A stretch of DNA of 64,000 nucleotides from Rhodobacter viridis (GTDB lineage: Bacteria > Pseudomonadota > Alphaproteobacteria > Rhodobacterales > Rhodobacteraceae), in assembly GCF_003217355.1 (NCBI RefSeq), contig NZ_QJTK01000010.1, positions 1 to 64,000 of the forward strand. Reading direction: 5' to 3'. Under the pieces are notes generated by a model that saw only the letters and a list, made by a program, of their open reading frames with translations, searched no databases and was not told the DNA's origin. Made by a program: the position numbers and the translations under genes. Each line of letters opens with the position of its first letter. The first letter of the stretch is position 1. This document shows, one piece after another, positions 15,291 to 23,426 of this stretch.

Positions 15291-16499
15291 TCAGTGGACG
15301 AGACCGATGGTCGAGGCGAAGACACCGACGGCGATGGCCGAGACGATCACCCCGCAGATCGAGGCACCCATGGCGAGCGGCATGATCATGGCGTAGGGGT
15401 TGACCGCGGCGGCTTCCTTCTGGGCGATCTTCGCGGTCGAAGGCACACAGGAGACGCCGGCGATACCGATGACGGGGTTGAAGTTGCCTTTCGAGATCCA
15501 CCACATCAGATAGCCGCCGCCGATGCCGCCCAGCGCCGAGAAGAAGAGCGCGGTGATGCCAAGGATCAGCAGGATGGCGACTTGCGGGTCGAGCAGGGTT
15601 TTCGCCTCGCACAGCGTCCCCAGCACCAGACCCAGGAACAGGGTCGACGCATAGGTGACCGTGTTTTCAAGGAATTGCTGGTAGGGCTCGATTTCCGCTT
15701 CCTTGATCGCAACGCCGAGGAAGAACGACAGGATCAGCGGCGTGGCGACGGGCAGCAGCAGGCAGAGCAGGCCGGCAGCGACGACGGTGAAGACGAACTT
15801 GGCTTGCGGCGTGACATCGGGGAAATCGTATTCGACTTCGATGGCACGGTGTTCGGGCTTGATCAGCCAACGCACAAGGTAGGGGTAACCGGCATAGGTC
15901 AGCGACAGGTAGAGGTAAGCGATGATCGAGATCGGCACGAAGAGGTTCTTCGCCATCATCAGCGAGCCAAAGAGCACCATCGGGCCATCGGCGCCGCCGA
16001 TCGTGCCCACGGCCGCCGCTTCACCGGGCGTCAGACCGCAATAGTAGCCGATCACCAGCGTCACGAAGGTGCCGAGTTCCGCACAGACCGCCACCGCGAT
16101 CGAGGCCCAGGGCCGCGCCAGGATGAAGGAAATGTCGGCCATCGTGCCGATGCCCATGAAGAGCATGCAGGCGACCAGCGAGTTGACGAAGGTCAGGTTG
16201 TAGACCGGCTGCAGGAAGTCGATCTGCATGATGTTCATCAGCGCGTTGGTGTCCGACACCATCGGGTCGATCACCAGCGTGCCGATCTGGCCGCCTTCGA
16301 GGATCATGACACCGGCGTTGACCGCCATCATGCCAAGGCCCATCGGCACCATGATCAGCGGCTCAAGCGTGCGCTTGAAGCCCAGATAGGCCAGCAGGAA
16401 GCCAAGACCGATCAGCGCCAGACGGGCGAAGGAAATCAGCGGGTCCTGGATGAAAAGGGTCCCGATACCGGGAAAGATGTTGAACAGGGTCTCAAGCAT
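15291..16499 (-). CDS. madB: MadB, Na+-pumping carboxybiotin decarboxylase
   Basis: A 402-residue membrane protein of the OadB/GcdB/MadB family, which decarboxylates carboxybiotin on MadF and exports Na+. The conserved re-entrant motif GTIGGADGPMVLFGSLMMAK contains the Asp used for Na+ transport. A second conserved region is NFNPVIGIAGVSCVPSTAKI, where the Asn/Ser residues bind Na+ in OadB. About eleven helices are visible. Its start lies nine nt after a 38-codon gene for a single-helix protein. Confidence 0.93.
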   Translation of the reverse strand: MLETLFNIFPGIGTLFIQDPLISFARLALIGLGFLLAYLGFKRTLEPLIMVPMGLGMMAVNAGVMILEGGQIGTLVIDPMVSDTNALMNIMQIDFLQPVYNLTFVNSLVACMLFMGIGTMADISFILARPWASIAVAVCAELGTFVTLVIGYYCGLTPGEAAAVGTIGGADGPMVLFGSLMMAKNLFVPISIIAYLYLSLTYAGYPYLVRWLIKPEHRAIEVEYDFPDVTPQAKFVFTVVAAGLLCLLLPVATPLILSFFLGVAIKEAEIEPYQQFLENTVTYASTLFLGLVLGTLCEAKTLLDPQVAILLILGITALFFSALGGIGGGYLMWWISKGNFNPVIGIAGVSCVPSTAKIAQKEAAAVNPYAMIMPLAMGASICGVIVSAIAVGVFASTIGLVH

Positions 16500-16508
16500 T
16501 TGAGCGCC

Positions 16509-16625
16509 TCAGGATGCGTTGGGGGAGGAGAGGAGTTTCGAGATGCCGACGATCACGCCGATCACGGCAAAGGAGATCGCCGCAGTGATCAGATAACTGA
16601 ACACAGCATAGGTGATGATGTGCAT
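16509..16625 (-). CDS. 38-residue single-helix membrane protein (OadG-related small subunit)
   Basis: The peptide begins MHIITYAVFSYLITAAISFA, continues VIGVIVGISKLL, and ends SSPNAS. It is one hydrophobic helix with a short polar tail. It sits 9 nt before madB and 8 nt after madG, with GAGG in the preceding madG end. Its position beside the Na+ pump and its topology resemble the small gamma (OadG-like) subunits that stabilise decarboxylase beta subunits. The role is inference from position and topology. Confidence 0.72.
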   Translation of the reverse strand: MHIITYAVFSYLITAAISFAVIGVIVGISKLLSSPNAS

Positions 16626-16633
16626 GGGATGCC

Positions 16634-17569
16634 TCAGAGGTTGGAGGAGAGGATGGGCGGCAGGCTGCCCCCCGAGAGCGTGTCGACGCCGATGGTGACG
16701 GCCAGAAGATCGGCCGCGCCGCCGGGGCTGATGTTGCGCGCGATGAAGCGGGCATCGAGGGCGTGGATGGCGGCAAGCCCCGTCCCCGTCAGCGCGCCGC
16801 CCATCGCCATGATCTCGCGCGCGGAGTTGCGCACGAATTCAAGGGCTTCCAGGCCGCCGCGCCACAGGACCGTGGTGTCTTCGGTGCCGCTCATCAGCGC
16901 CAGAAGCGTGTGCGAGAGCGCGATCGGCAGCGTCGCCCCGGCGGCGCGCGCCTCGGTGAGCGCCGGAAGGCCAAGCGTGGCCACGGTCGGAAAGCCCGCC
17001 TCGGCCTCGCCGCGGATGCCCAGCACGCCATATTGCCGGAAGAGCTTCTCGCCCGCCGTCACCGGCTCGCGGTCGAGCGTGCCGCGCAGCTCGCGGTCGC
17101 AGATACCGCTGACCATCGCGGCGGCAATGGCGAACAGCTCCCCTGCCCCGGCGATCGGCGCCTTGCGCGCGGCGATCCCGGCCGCAGCCGACAGCACCCC
17201 CGCCGAAAACAGCAGGCCGCGCTGGGTGTTGATGCCACCCGTCGCCGCAAGGAGCCGCGCCTCGTAAAGCGCGCCAATCTCGCGGACCTGCGGCAGCAGG
17301 CCAAGCGCCGGGCCGGAATGGCCCAGACCCGCCTCGGCGCATTGGTAAAGGCAGGGGGCAATGACCGCCGACGAGACCATGAAGGTCTGCAGCGTCATGT
17401 CCCGATGCGCGCCGTTCGAAAGCGGCGTCACCAGACCGGGTTTGGGATGGGTGGAGATTTCAAGCAGCGCCCCGGTCAGGAAAGCCGATCCGATGGACCA
17501 GGCGCTGGAATGCGGTGACAGGGCCATATCGCTGAACCAGTCCAGCGGCCTGCGCAACGCGTATTTCAT
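16634..17569 (-). CDS. madG: MadG, triphosphoribosyl-dephospho-CoA synthase
   Basis: A 311-residue CitG/MdcB-family enzyme that makes the precursor of the MadE prosthetic group from ATP and dephospho-CoA. The family signature HPKPGLVTPLSNGAHRDM (residues about 38-55) is intact, and a second conserved region is TGGINTQRGLLFSAGVLS. It is the first structural gene of the operon. The ATG at 17569 is preferred over a TTG at 17587; only a weak GGGAC site is visible upstream. Confidence 0.9.
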   Translation of the reverse strand: MKYALRRPLDWFSDMALSPHSSAWSIGSAFLTGALLEISTHPKPGLVTPLSNGAHRDMTLQTFMVSSAVIAPCLYQCAEAGLGHSGPALGLLPQVREIGALYEARLLAATGGINTQRGLLFSAGVLSAAAGIAARKAPIAGAGELFAIAAAMVSGICDRELRGTLDREPVTAGEKLFRQYGVLGIRGEAEAGFPTVATLGLPALTEARAAGATLPIALSHTLLALMSGTEDTTVLWRGGLEALEFVRNSAREIMAMGGALTGTGLAAIHALDARFIARNISPGGAADLLAVTIGVDTLSGGSLPPILSSNL

Positions 17570-17610
17570 GGTATTAGTCCCGCGCAACTGACGGCAGCGC
17601 GGCGCTTCGT

Positions 17611-17625
17611 GAACGCCAGGCGTTC
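17611..17625. promoter_or_regulatory. Perfect palindrome upstream of madG, possible operator
   Basis: GAACGCC-A-GGCGTTC is a perfect inverted repeat with a single central base, 42-56 nt upstream of the madG ATG. It could be a repressor or activator site for the mad operon, or an RNA hairpin in the leader. Confidence 0.45.
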
Positions 17626-17961
17626 CACGGCCAATGCAGAGATTACATCTGGTCGGGGAGACCGTCAGACATGCGCCACACCGTTGTCACTTGCTCACGC
17701 GGCGCTTTGGGTTCGTCAGCCGCACCTTCGCCCCACACGGGCAGTACGGCTCATCACGGGATCACGGCCCTTTCGGGCGGCCCCGCCTCACGTTCCTGTG
17801 ATGGTTCGTGATCCGGAGCATGGCGCAATCGTTACGCCCGTCGGTTCCGCTTGTCCAGAAGTCGTTTTCAAGGGGCAAGAGGATGCGACATTGCGCCGCA
17901 CATTTGCAATTATTCAGCGAAAAATCATGCGGTTGGCCATATGAAACGGGCCTTTGCAACA

Positions 17962-17994
17962 GCGGCGGGCGGCAGCCGACACTGCCCCCGCCGC
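17962..17994 (-). terminator. GC-rich stem-loop downstream of the HutP-like gene, possible attenuator
   Basis: GCGGCGGGCGGCAG (17962-17975) pairs with CTGCCCCCGCCGC (17982-17994) over a 6-nt loop with one bulge. It lies 68 nt after the HutP-like stop on the same strand. No U-run follows, so it is not a textbook terminator. It may end or attenuate transcription into the mad operon. Confidence 0.4.
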
Positions 17995-18061
17995 TCGCGA
18001 TTTCGTCAACGACCACAGGCGATTGCGACCCCGATCGCCGCCGCCATGCAGGTTTGACAAG

Positions 18062-18478
18062 CTAGATATGCATCACCCCAAAGCCGATGCGCTCGTGGTT
18101 GGTGATCGGATGGAAGGCCGATTCGCCATGCGCGGCGACCGCCACCCAATGGCCATCGGCCACCAGCGCCACCTTGAGCTTGAGGTTCGACTCGGCCACG
18201 ACCGACGAACTCACCCCGTTCAGGCATTCGAGCCCGGCATGGATCACGCCGTGAATCTCGCCCGGGCGATTGCGCACCACCTGCGCATTCAGCGCACAGG
18301 CCACGATCGATTTCACGAAGCCCTTCTCGATTTCCGACCGCCGCCCGGTGACATAGGTGATGCCCACCTTCCAGGTCGGGTGGCTCAGGATCTGCTCCTT
18401 GATCAGTTCTTCCTCTTCCCGGCTGCTGATCGCCGCCATGATGGCGGCCTTGCCGATACGATCCGCGACAACTTCCAT
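18062..18478 (-). CDS. HutP-family RNA-binding antiterminator-like regulator
   Basis: A 138-residue homologue of Bacillus HutP, the histidine- and Mg2+-dependent RNA-binding antiterminator of the hut operon. Family marks are in place: RIGKAAIMAA at 7-16, EIHGVIHAGLECLNGV with His76 and His80 matching the metal/ligand His73 and His77 of HutP, NHER with His128-Glu129 matching His138, and the ending GFGVMHI matching GVGINHI. The ATG at 18478 gives the Bacillus-like N-terminus; ATG at 18514 or 18538 are alternatives. The gene lies upstream of and co-directional with the mad operon, with no hut genes nearby. The inferred role is leader-RNA control of malonate genes; the ligand is unknown. Confidence 0.75.
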   Translation of the reverse strand: MEVVADRIGKAAIMAAISSREEEELIKEQILSHPTWKVGITYVTGRRSEIEKGFVKSIVACALNAQVVRNRPGEIHGVIHAGLECLNGVSSSVVAESNLKLKVALVADGHWVAVAAHGESAFHPITNHERIGFGVMHI

Positions 18479-18595
18479 TTTATGTTCCGATCCGACCCGT
18501 TTCGCGCCGTTCATAGCGGCAGGCGGGATAGGGCTCAATCGCGATGATCAAGCCGCCGTGCGCCCGTCGGGTCGGTCACGCCGGGTCAGACCGCG

Positions 18596-19015
18596 TCAGT
18601 TGATCCCGATCGAGACCATGAAAGAGGTCGTCTTGCCCTTATCGGCATCGTCGCCCATCTGATAGACGCGGATGCGGTAATCGCCCGATTTCGGCAGCTT
18701 GACCCCGGTGGCGTCGAGCCCGTCGACCGAGCCGTTGTAGATCGCCTCGCCGGTGCTGCCGGGCGGCATGATGTTGAAATAGATCGTGCCGTGGCCGTTC
18801 GAGGCCCCCGGAATGAGCGACACCGCCATCGTCTGCCCCGCCTTCGCGCCGAGCAGATAATCGACATAGGCATCGCCGACGATCGCGCCATTGATCGCAG
18901 CATTGTCGTTGCCGGGTTCGAATTTCACCCGCGAATGGCTTTGCGCCTCGGCCATCGGGGCGGCGAGGGCAAGGCAAAGACCGGCCGCGACAATCAGCGA
19001 ACGAAGATCAGGCAT
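18596..19015 (-). CDS. Secreted lysozyme-inhibitor-like protein
   Basis: A 139-residue protein with a Sec signal peptide (MPDLRSLIVAAGLCLALAAP, cleavage after AEA). The mature part contains DYLLGAKAGQTMAVSL, then YFNIMPPGSTGEAIYNGS and SGDYRIRVYQMGDDA. This pattern recurs in periplasmic g-type lysozyme inhibitor-like proteins. I assign the fold by recalled pattern, not by search, and binding to lysozyme is inference. The ATG at 19015 has AAAGGA upstream. It diverges from the MscS-type channel gene. Confidence 0.65.
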   Translation of the reverse strand: MPDLRSLIVAAGLCLALAAPMAEAQSHSRVKFEPGNDNAAINGAIVGDAYVDYLLGAKAGQTMAVSLIPGASNGHGTIYFNIMPPGSTGEAIYNGSVDGLDATGVKLPKSGDYRIRVYQMGDDADKGKTTSFMVSIGIN

Positions 19016-19213
19016 GGCGAAATCCTTTCGTCTTGGGAGCAGATGAAATCGGCGGGCGCGCACGGCTTTCCCGCGGCGTATCCTTTCCGCTTTCCGCCTC
19101 CTTGCCTATCCGCTTTGCGAAACGCCCAGCCCGCCGCCATTCGCATTCCGGCTATTGGCGCGGGGCGCAAGCTGCCAGCCTGCACCGAAAAGCGAGGCAA
19201 GGCGGGGGCCGGG

Positions 19214-21556
19214 ATGCGCGGGCGCGGGACGACAGGGCAGAACGGGGGATGGGCGCTGGCTGCGGTGATTTTCTTGTTATTCCTGATGCTTGCGGCACCG
19301 CTCCGGGCCGAGGATGCCGCCCTTTTGCCAACGCCCGAAGCGCTGGCCGATATCACCCTGCGCGCCGAGGGGGCGATCCGCGCCGGCACGGTCGAGACGA
19401 AAACGCTTGAAGCCTTGCGCCACGATCTGGCGCAGATGCGCGACAGCCTCGCCGACGCGGCGGCACGGGGCGATGTGGCGGTCCGCGCGCTGGCGGCCGA
19501 ACAGGCGGAACTGCCCCCCGCCCCCGCGAAGGACGCCACCGAACCGGCCCGGATCGCCACCGAGCGCACCCGGCTCGCCGATGCCTTGGCCGAGGCCGAC
19601 GCCCCGCTTCTGGCGCAGCGGCAGTCTTTGGCCCGGCTCAAGGTGCTGATCGCCGACATCGACGGCCAGCTGCGCGCCCGCCAGCGCGCCGAGGTGCTGA
19701 CACGCGGGCCGACACCGCTTTTGCCGGGCACCTGGAGCCGCGGTCTGGCGCAGATCGGCACGGTCGTCGGGCAGGAGGTCTCGGATCTGGCGGAATCCGC
19801 CGCCATCCCGTCGCGGCAGGCGGCGATGGCGCGCGGGCGGATCGTGGCGGCGCTGCTCTTGCCGCTGTCGATCCTTGGCTGGATCGGCGCCGCGCGCGGG
19901 CTCGCCCGGTTTGAACGCCATGAGACCCGGGGCGGGGCTCCCGGCGCGGCACGGGTGGCGCTGGCGATTCTGGCGCGCGGGCTGGTCACCCTTGGCTTTG
20001 CGCTGCTGATCGTCTTTGCGCTGGCGCAGCCGTTCCGCTGGCCCGGCCATGAGCCCGAACTGGCGCCGGAACTGCTGACCGCCGCCGTTCTGATCACCGC
20101 GGCAAACTGGCTGGCGCATCTGATCTTTGCCCCGGCCGCCGGGCATCGCCGCATCGTCGCCCTGCCTGCCGCCGCCGCCCGGCGCGCGACGCGGCTGTGC
20201 GAGGGGCTGGGGCTCGTCGTCGCGCTCGAGATGATGTCCGAGGCCTCGTTGACGCTGACACGGATCGGCGACGCGGGACAGGCGCTGGTCGCGCTGGCGA
20301 TCATGGCGCTGGCGGCGCCGCTGCTGTGGCAGCTCGGCAGCGTGCTTGGCGCGCTGGCCGGGTCCGAGCTGCGGGTGGTTCTGGCGCGGCTGCTCAAGGT
20401 GCTGGCGATCGCCATTCTGGCGGCGGTGATCCTTGGTTACAGCGCGCTGGCGCGGGCGCTGCTGGACCCGCTTCTGGTCTCGCTCTGGCTGATCGGGCTC
20501 ACTGTGGCGCTGCACCGGCTGGTGATGGGGATGCTGACGCGGCTGGGCCGGATCGTGCGGCCCCGTTTCGAAACCGCCACCGAGACCGTGCCCGAGGCCG
20601 ACGGCGCCCGGCGCAAGCTGGTCTCGATCGCGGTGGCGGCAGGGCTGGTGCTGGCCTCGGCGCCGCTGCATGCGCTCACCTGGGGCGCGCGCAGCGCCGA
20701 TCTGCGCGACGGCTTCCTGATGGCGCGCAGCGGCGTCGATCTGGGCGGGGTCCGGCTCTCGCTGACCGGCGTCGCCGTCGTCATCGGCACCTTCGCGCTC
20801 GGTCTGATCCTGACGCGCTGGGTGCAGAAACTGCTGCGCGAGGAGGTGCTGCCCAACACCCGTCTGGATCGCGGCGGGCAGATCGCCATCGTCACCGGCT
20901 TCGGCTATGGCGGGGTGATCCTGTCGGCGCTGGTCGCCGTCACCGCGGCCGGGATCAATCTGGCAAGCCTCGCCATCGTCGCGGGGGCGCTCTCCGTGGG
21001 CCTTGGCTTTGGCCTGCAGGCGATCGTGTCGAATTTCGTCTCGGGCGTGATCCTGCTCGTCGAGCGTCCGATCAAGGAGGGCGATCTCATTCAGGTGGCG
21101 GGCAACATGGGCTTCGTGCGCAAGATTTCCGTTCGCGCGACCCGGATCGAGACGCCCGATGGCCATGACCTGATCGTGCCGAATGCCGATCTGATCACCG
21201 GGCTCGTGCGCAACATGACGCTGTCCTCGGCCTCGGGCCGGATCGAGCTGCCGGTGGGGGTCGCCTATGGCACCGATCTGACGCGCGCCTGTGCCGTACT
21301 GACCGAGCTTGCCCGCGCCCACCCGGAGGTGGTGTCCTATCCCGCCCCGGTCGTGCTGATGACCGGCACGGCGGACAGCAGCCTGACGCTGGAGCTGCGG
21401 GTCTTCGTGCGCGACATCGCCCGCGGCGTCTTCGTCAAATCCGAGCTTTACCTGAAGATGGTTCCGGCCCTGAGCGCGGCGGGGATCGAGATCCCCTTCC
21501 CCGTGCGCGACCTGCGCCTGCCCGAGGGCGTCACCCTGCCCACCGGACCGGCCTGA
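19214..21556 (+). CDS. Large MscS-family mechanosensitive channel
   Basis: A 780-residue protein: signal-like N-terminus (WALAAVIFLLFLMLAAPLRA), a periplasmic helical/coiled part of about 170 residues, some eleven membrane helices, and a C-terminal MscS module. The pore helix and beta domain are seen in AIVAGALSVGLGFGLQAIVS, then FVSGVILLVERPIKEGDLIQ and NADLITGLVRNMT. It resembles MscK/YbdG-type large channels that release solutes under hypo-osmotic stress. The ATG at 19214 follows a GGGGG stretch; the open frame upstream overlaps the divergent gene and is not coding. Confidence 0.85.
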   Translation: MRGRGTTGQNGGWALAAVIFLLFLMLAAPLRAEDAALLPTPEALADITLRAEGAIRAGTVETKTLEALRHDLAQMRDSLADAAARGDVAVRALAAEQAELPPAPAKDATEPARIATERTRLADALAEADAPLLAQRQSLARLKVLIADIDGQLRARQRAEVLTRGPTPLLPGTWSRGLAQIGTVVGQEVSDLAESAAIPSRQAAMARGRIVAALLLPLSILGWIGAARGLARFERHETRGGAPGAARVALAILARGLVTLGFALLIVFALAQPFRWPGHEPELAPELLTAAVLITAANWLAHLIFAPAAGHRRIVALPAAAARRATRLCEGLGLVVALEMMSEASLTLTRIGDAGQALVALAIMALAAPLLWQLGSVLGALAGSELRVVLARLLKVLAIAILAAVILGYSALARALLDPLLVSLWLIGLTVALHRLVMGMLTRLGRIVRPRFETATETVPEADGARRKLVSIAVAAGLVLASAPLHALTWGARSADLRDGFLMARSGVDLGGVRLSLTGVAVVIGTFALGLILTRWVQKLLREEVLPNTRLDRGGQIAIVTGFGYGGVILSALVAVTAAGINLASLAIVAGALSVGLGFGLQAIVSNFVSGVILLVERPIKEGDLIQVAGNMGFVRKISVRATRIETPDGHDLIVPNADLITGLVRNMTLSSASGRIELPVGVAYGTDLTRACAVLTELARAHPEVVSYPAPVVLMTGTADSSLTLELRVFVRDIARGVFVKSELYLKMVPALSAAGIEIPFPVRDLRLPEGVTLPTGPA

Positions 21557-21558
21557 CC

Positions 21559-22053
21559 CTATTCGGCCGCGCGCAGCAGCGGCTCGGCCCGTGCGCGGCG
21601 CAGGGTTTCGACCGGACGCTCGCCGAAAGCCTGATGGTAGGAGACCGAGAACCGGCTCAGATGCGTGAAGCCTGCATCAAGCGCGATCGCGGTGACCCGC
21701 GCGCCGGGCTCCCCCGCCAGAAGCCGCTCTCGCGCTCGGTCAAGCCTGAGCCGCGTCAGCATTTCCCGCGGGGTGAGGCCGTAATGCTGGGCAAAGGCGA
21801 TCTGCAGACAGCGCATGCCGATGCCCACCCGCGCGGCGATCTCGGTGATCGAGACGTTTTCCTCGGCCTCGGCCTGCATCAGCGCGAAAGCCACTTCGGC
21901 CCGCTGCGCCCCGCGCTCGAAGGGGCGCTCGGCTCCCAGACACTCCCGCAGGGCAGTCCCGTCGATTTCAGGAGGAATGTCGACGTACCCCTGCCTCGAC
22001 AGAGTCCCATGCGCTGGCGGGCCAAGGGCCCGGGAAAATCTGGTCTTCAACAC
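21559..22053 (-). CDS. AraC-type DNA-binding domain, probably a truncated regulator
   Basis: The C-terminal about 110 residues are a clear AraC/XylS double helix-turn-helix: ITEIAARVGIGMRCLQIAFA, then YGLTPREMLTRLRLDRARER and IALDAGFTHLSRFSVSYHQA with the usual AFGERPVETLRR end. No ligand-binding domain precedes it. The frame stays open upstream to 22917, but that stretch looks non-coding and runs antisense to another gene. A GTG at 22053 is a tentative start giving 164 residues. It is either a stand-alone DNA-binding domain or the remnant of a longer regulator. It is convergent with the MscS gene, two bases apart. Confidence 0.6.
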   Translation of the reverse strand: MLKTRFSRALGPPAHGTLSRQGYVDIPPEIDGTALRECLGAERPFERGAQRAEVAFALMQAEAEENVSITEIAARVGIGMRCLQIAFAQHYGLTPREMLTRLRLDRARERLLAGEPGARVTAIALDAGFTHLSRFSVSYHQAFGERPVETLRRARAEPLLRAAE

Positions 22054-22109
22054 AATCAAACCCCGACACAAGGCCGCCCGGTTTCCCCGAACAGCCCGCC
22101 ACCCCGACC

Positions 22110-22125
22110 AAAAGCTGCAGCTTTT
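22110..22125. promoter_or_regulatory. 16-bp perfect palindrome
   Basis: AAAAGCTGCAGCTTTT lies in the 306-nt gap between the AraC-domain gene and the gene at 22360. Its AT-rich flanks and perfect dyad suit a dimeric repressor site. Nothing else recognisable is seen in this gap. Confidence 0.45.
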
Positions 22126-22359
22126 CAAAGGAAAACAAAGCTCTGCGAGTCGGTCAATCGGCAAATGGCCGGGACGGCAGCGGATTGGTCGATTTCGCTT
22201 CCCCGGCGTCATTTTCGGGCAGGCAGCGGCCTCTGGCGCGGCGCGGCACAGGGAAACCGCGCGGTGCGTCTTCGCATTCCGGATAGCGCCACGGGACGGC
22301 CCGGCTAGGCTGACGGCGGCGACAAGACACCGCATGGCAGACCGAATGAGGAGAACGTC

Positions 22360-22914
22360 ATGACGACCCGTATGGCCACGAAGACTGTCACCCTGCTTGT
22401 CAGTGCCGCTCTGGCGCTGCAGGTGACCAGCGCCCCGACCCCGGCCCGAGCCGAAATGTCGGATGGCGAAAAGGCGGCGGCGCTGCTGGCGATCATCGGA
22501 ATCGCGGCTTTGGCGGCGAGCGCGAAACACTATCCCAAGGGATACACGCCGCGCAGCGACCTTGAGAAATCCGAATTCGCGCGCGGATATTCCGACGGGC
22601 TGAAGGGGGCCCGGTATTGGGAAGACAACCAGACCATCGGCTATGCAAAAGGCTATCAGGTGGGCGAGGAGCAGCGCGATCGCGACGCACAGGCGCAGCA
22701 GGGCCAGACCGGGGCGCCGTTCCTGGCCACCAAGGGCTGCGCCGAGATCGTCGCGCGCAATTTCGGCGTCAACCCGCGCCGCGTGACGCTTGGTCAGGCC
22801 CGCCCGAGCAGCAAGCATGTCTGGATGATCGAGGCGGCCGTGGGCCGCGACTACATGACCTGCACGATGCGCGACAGCGGCGAGGTGCTGGATCTGCGCG
22901 GCGGCAGGCTCTGA
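22360..22914 (+). CDS. Hypothetical secreted protein
   Basis: A 184-residue protein with a signal peptide (KTVTLLVSAALALQ to ARA) followed by a hydrophobic stretch EKAAALLAIIGIAALAAS. The mature part has a YSDGLKGARYWEDNQTIGYA and GYQVGEEQRDRDAQ region and one Cys pair (KGCAEIV, YMTCTMRD). I do not recognise the family. GAGGAG precedes the ATG with good spacing. It is monocistronic, with rnpB downstream on the other strand. Confidence 0.75.
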   Translation: MTTRMATKTVTLLVSAALALQVTSAPTPARAEMSDGEKAAALLAIIGIAALAASAKHYPKGYTPRSDLEKSEFARGYSDGLKGARYWEDNQTIGYAKGYQVGEEQRDRDAQAQQGQTGAPFLATKGCAEIVARNFGVNPRRVTLGQARPSSKHVWMIEAAVGRDYMTCTMRDSGEVLDLRGGRL

Positions 22915-22981
22915 CACGCCCCCGCGCGGCGAAAGAGCAGGCGCGAGTGCGCCTGCGGCTCGCGGATTTCGGGAAAGTGAA

Positions 22982-23392
22982 GCGCGCGGAAGACCTGTAA
23001 GCCGGATTTTGTCCGGGGGTTGCCCCCCTGGATGACCATTCCTCTGGGTCTGCGGTCACCCGCAGCCTCAAGCCGCCAACCCGGACACCTCGGGGCGAAG
23101 CTCCCCTGCCGTCCCCCGTTTCCGGTTGCGGCGCGGCATCCCTATTCGGCGTTGCTCCCGGTGGGGCTTGCCGTGCCGGTCCTGTTGCCAGTCCCGCGGT
23201 GGGCTCTTACCCCACCGTTTCACCCTCACCCCGCAAGCGGGGCAGTCTGTTCTCTGTGGCGCTTTCCCTGGGGTTGCCCCCGCCGGGCGTTACCCGGCAC
23301 CGTTGCTTCATGGAGTCCGGACTTTCCTCGGCCGCCCAGCTATCCGTAAAACGGAGCTATGGGCCGCCGCGGTCATCCGGTCTTCCGCGCGC
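22982..23392 (-). ncRNA. rnpB: RNase P RNA (M1 RNA)
   Basis: On the minus strand the RNA opens GCGCGCGGAAGACC and closes with the complementary GGTCTTCCGCGCGC, forming helix P1. The universally conserved P4 strand appears as GAGGAAAGTCCGGACTCC. The total of about 411 nt fits an alphaproteobacterial type A RNase P RNA. It is the catalytic subunit that trims tRNA 5' ends. Ends are set by the P1 pairing. Confidence 0.95.
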
Positions 23393-23426
23393 CAGAGCCA
23401 TACGCCGCGCCCGGGGCAAAGGTCAA

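Larger units (their letters stand above)
17570..18061 (-). promoter_or_regulatory. 492-nt leader between the HutP-like gene and madG
   Basis: No convincing gene is seen in this gap. It contains a GC-rich stem-loop (17962-17994) soon after the HutP-like stop, a GCCC-GAAA-GGGC hairpin near 17767-17778, and a perfect 15-bp palindrome (17611-17625) 41 nt before the madG start. Its length and structure fit a regulated leader or a promoter region with attenuation. No clear -35/-10 pair and no run of UAG-like repeats typical of Bacillus HutP sites is evident. Confidence 0.5.

Noticed and set aside
22054-22917. Upstream extension of the AraC-domain frame
   Set aside because: It runs antisense to the secreted-protein gene at 22360 and its translation has no regulator-like sensor domain.
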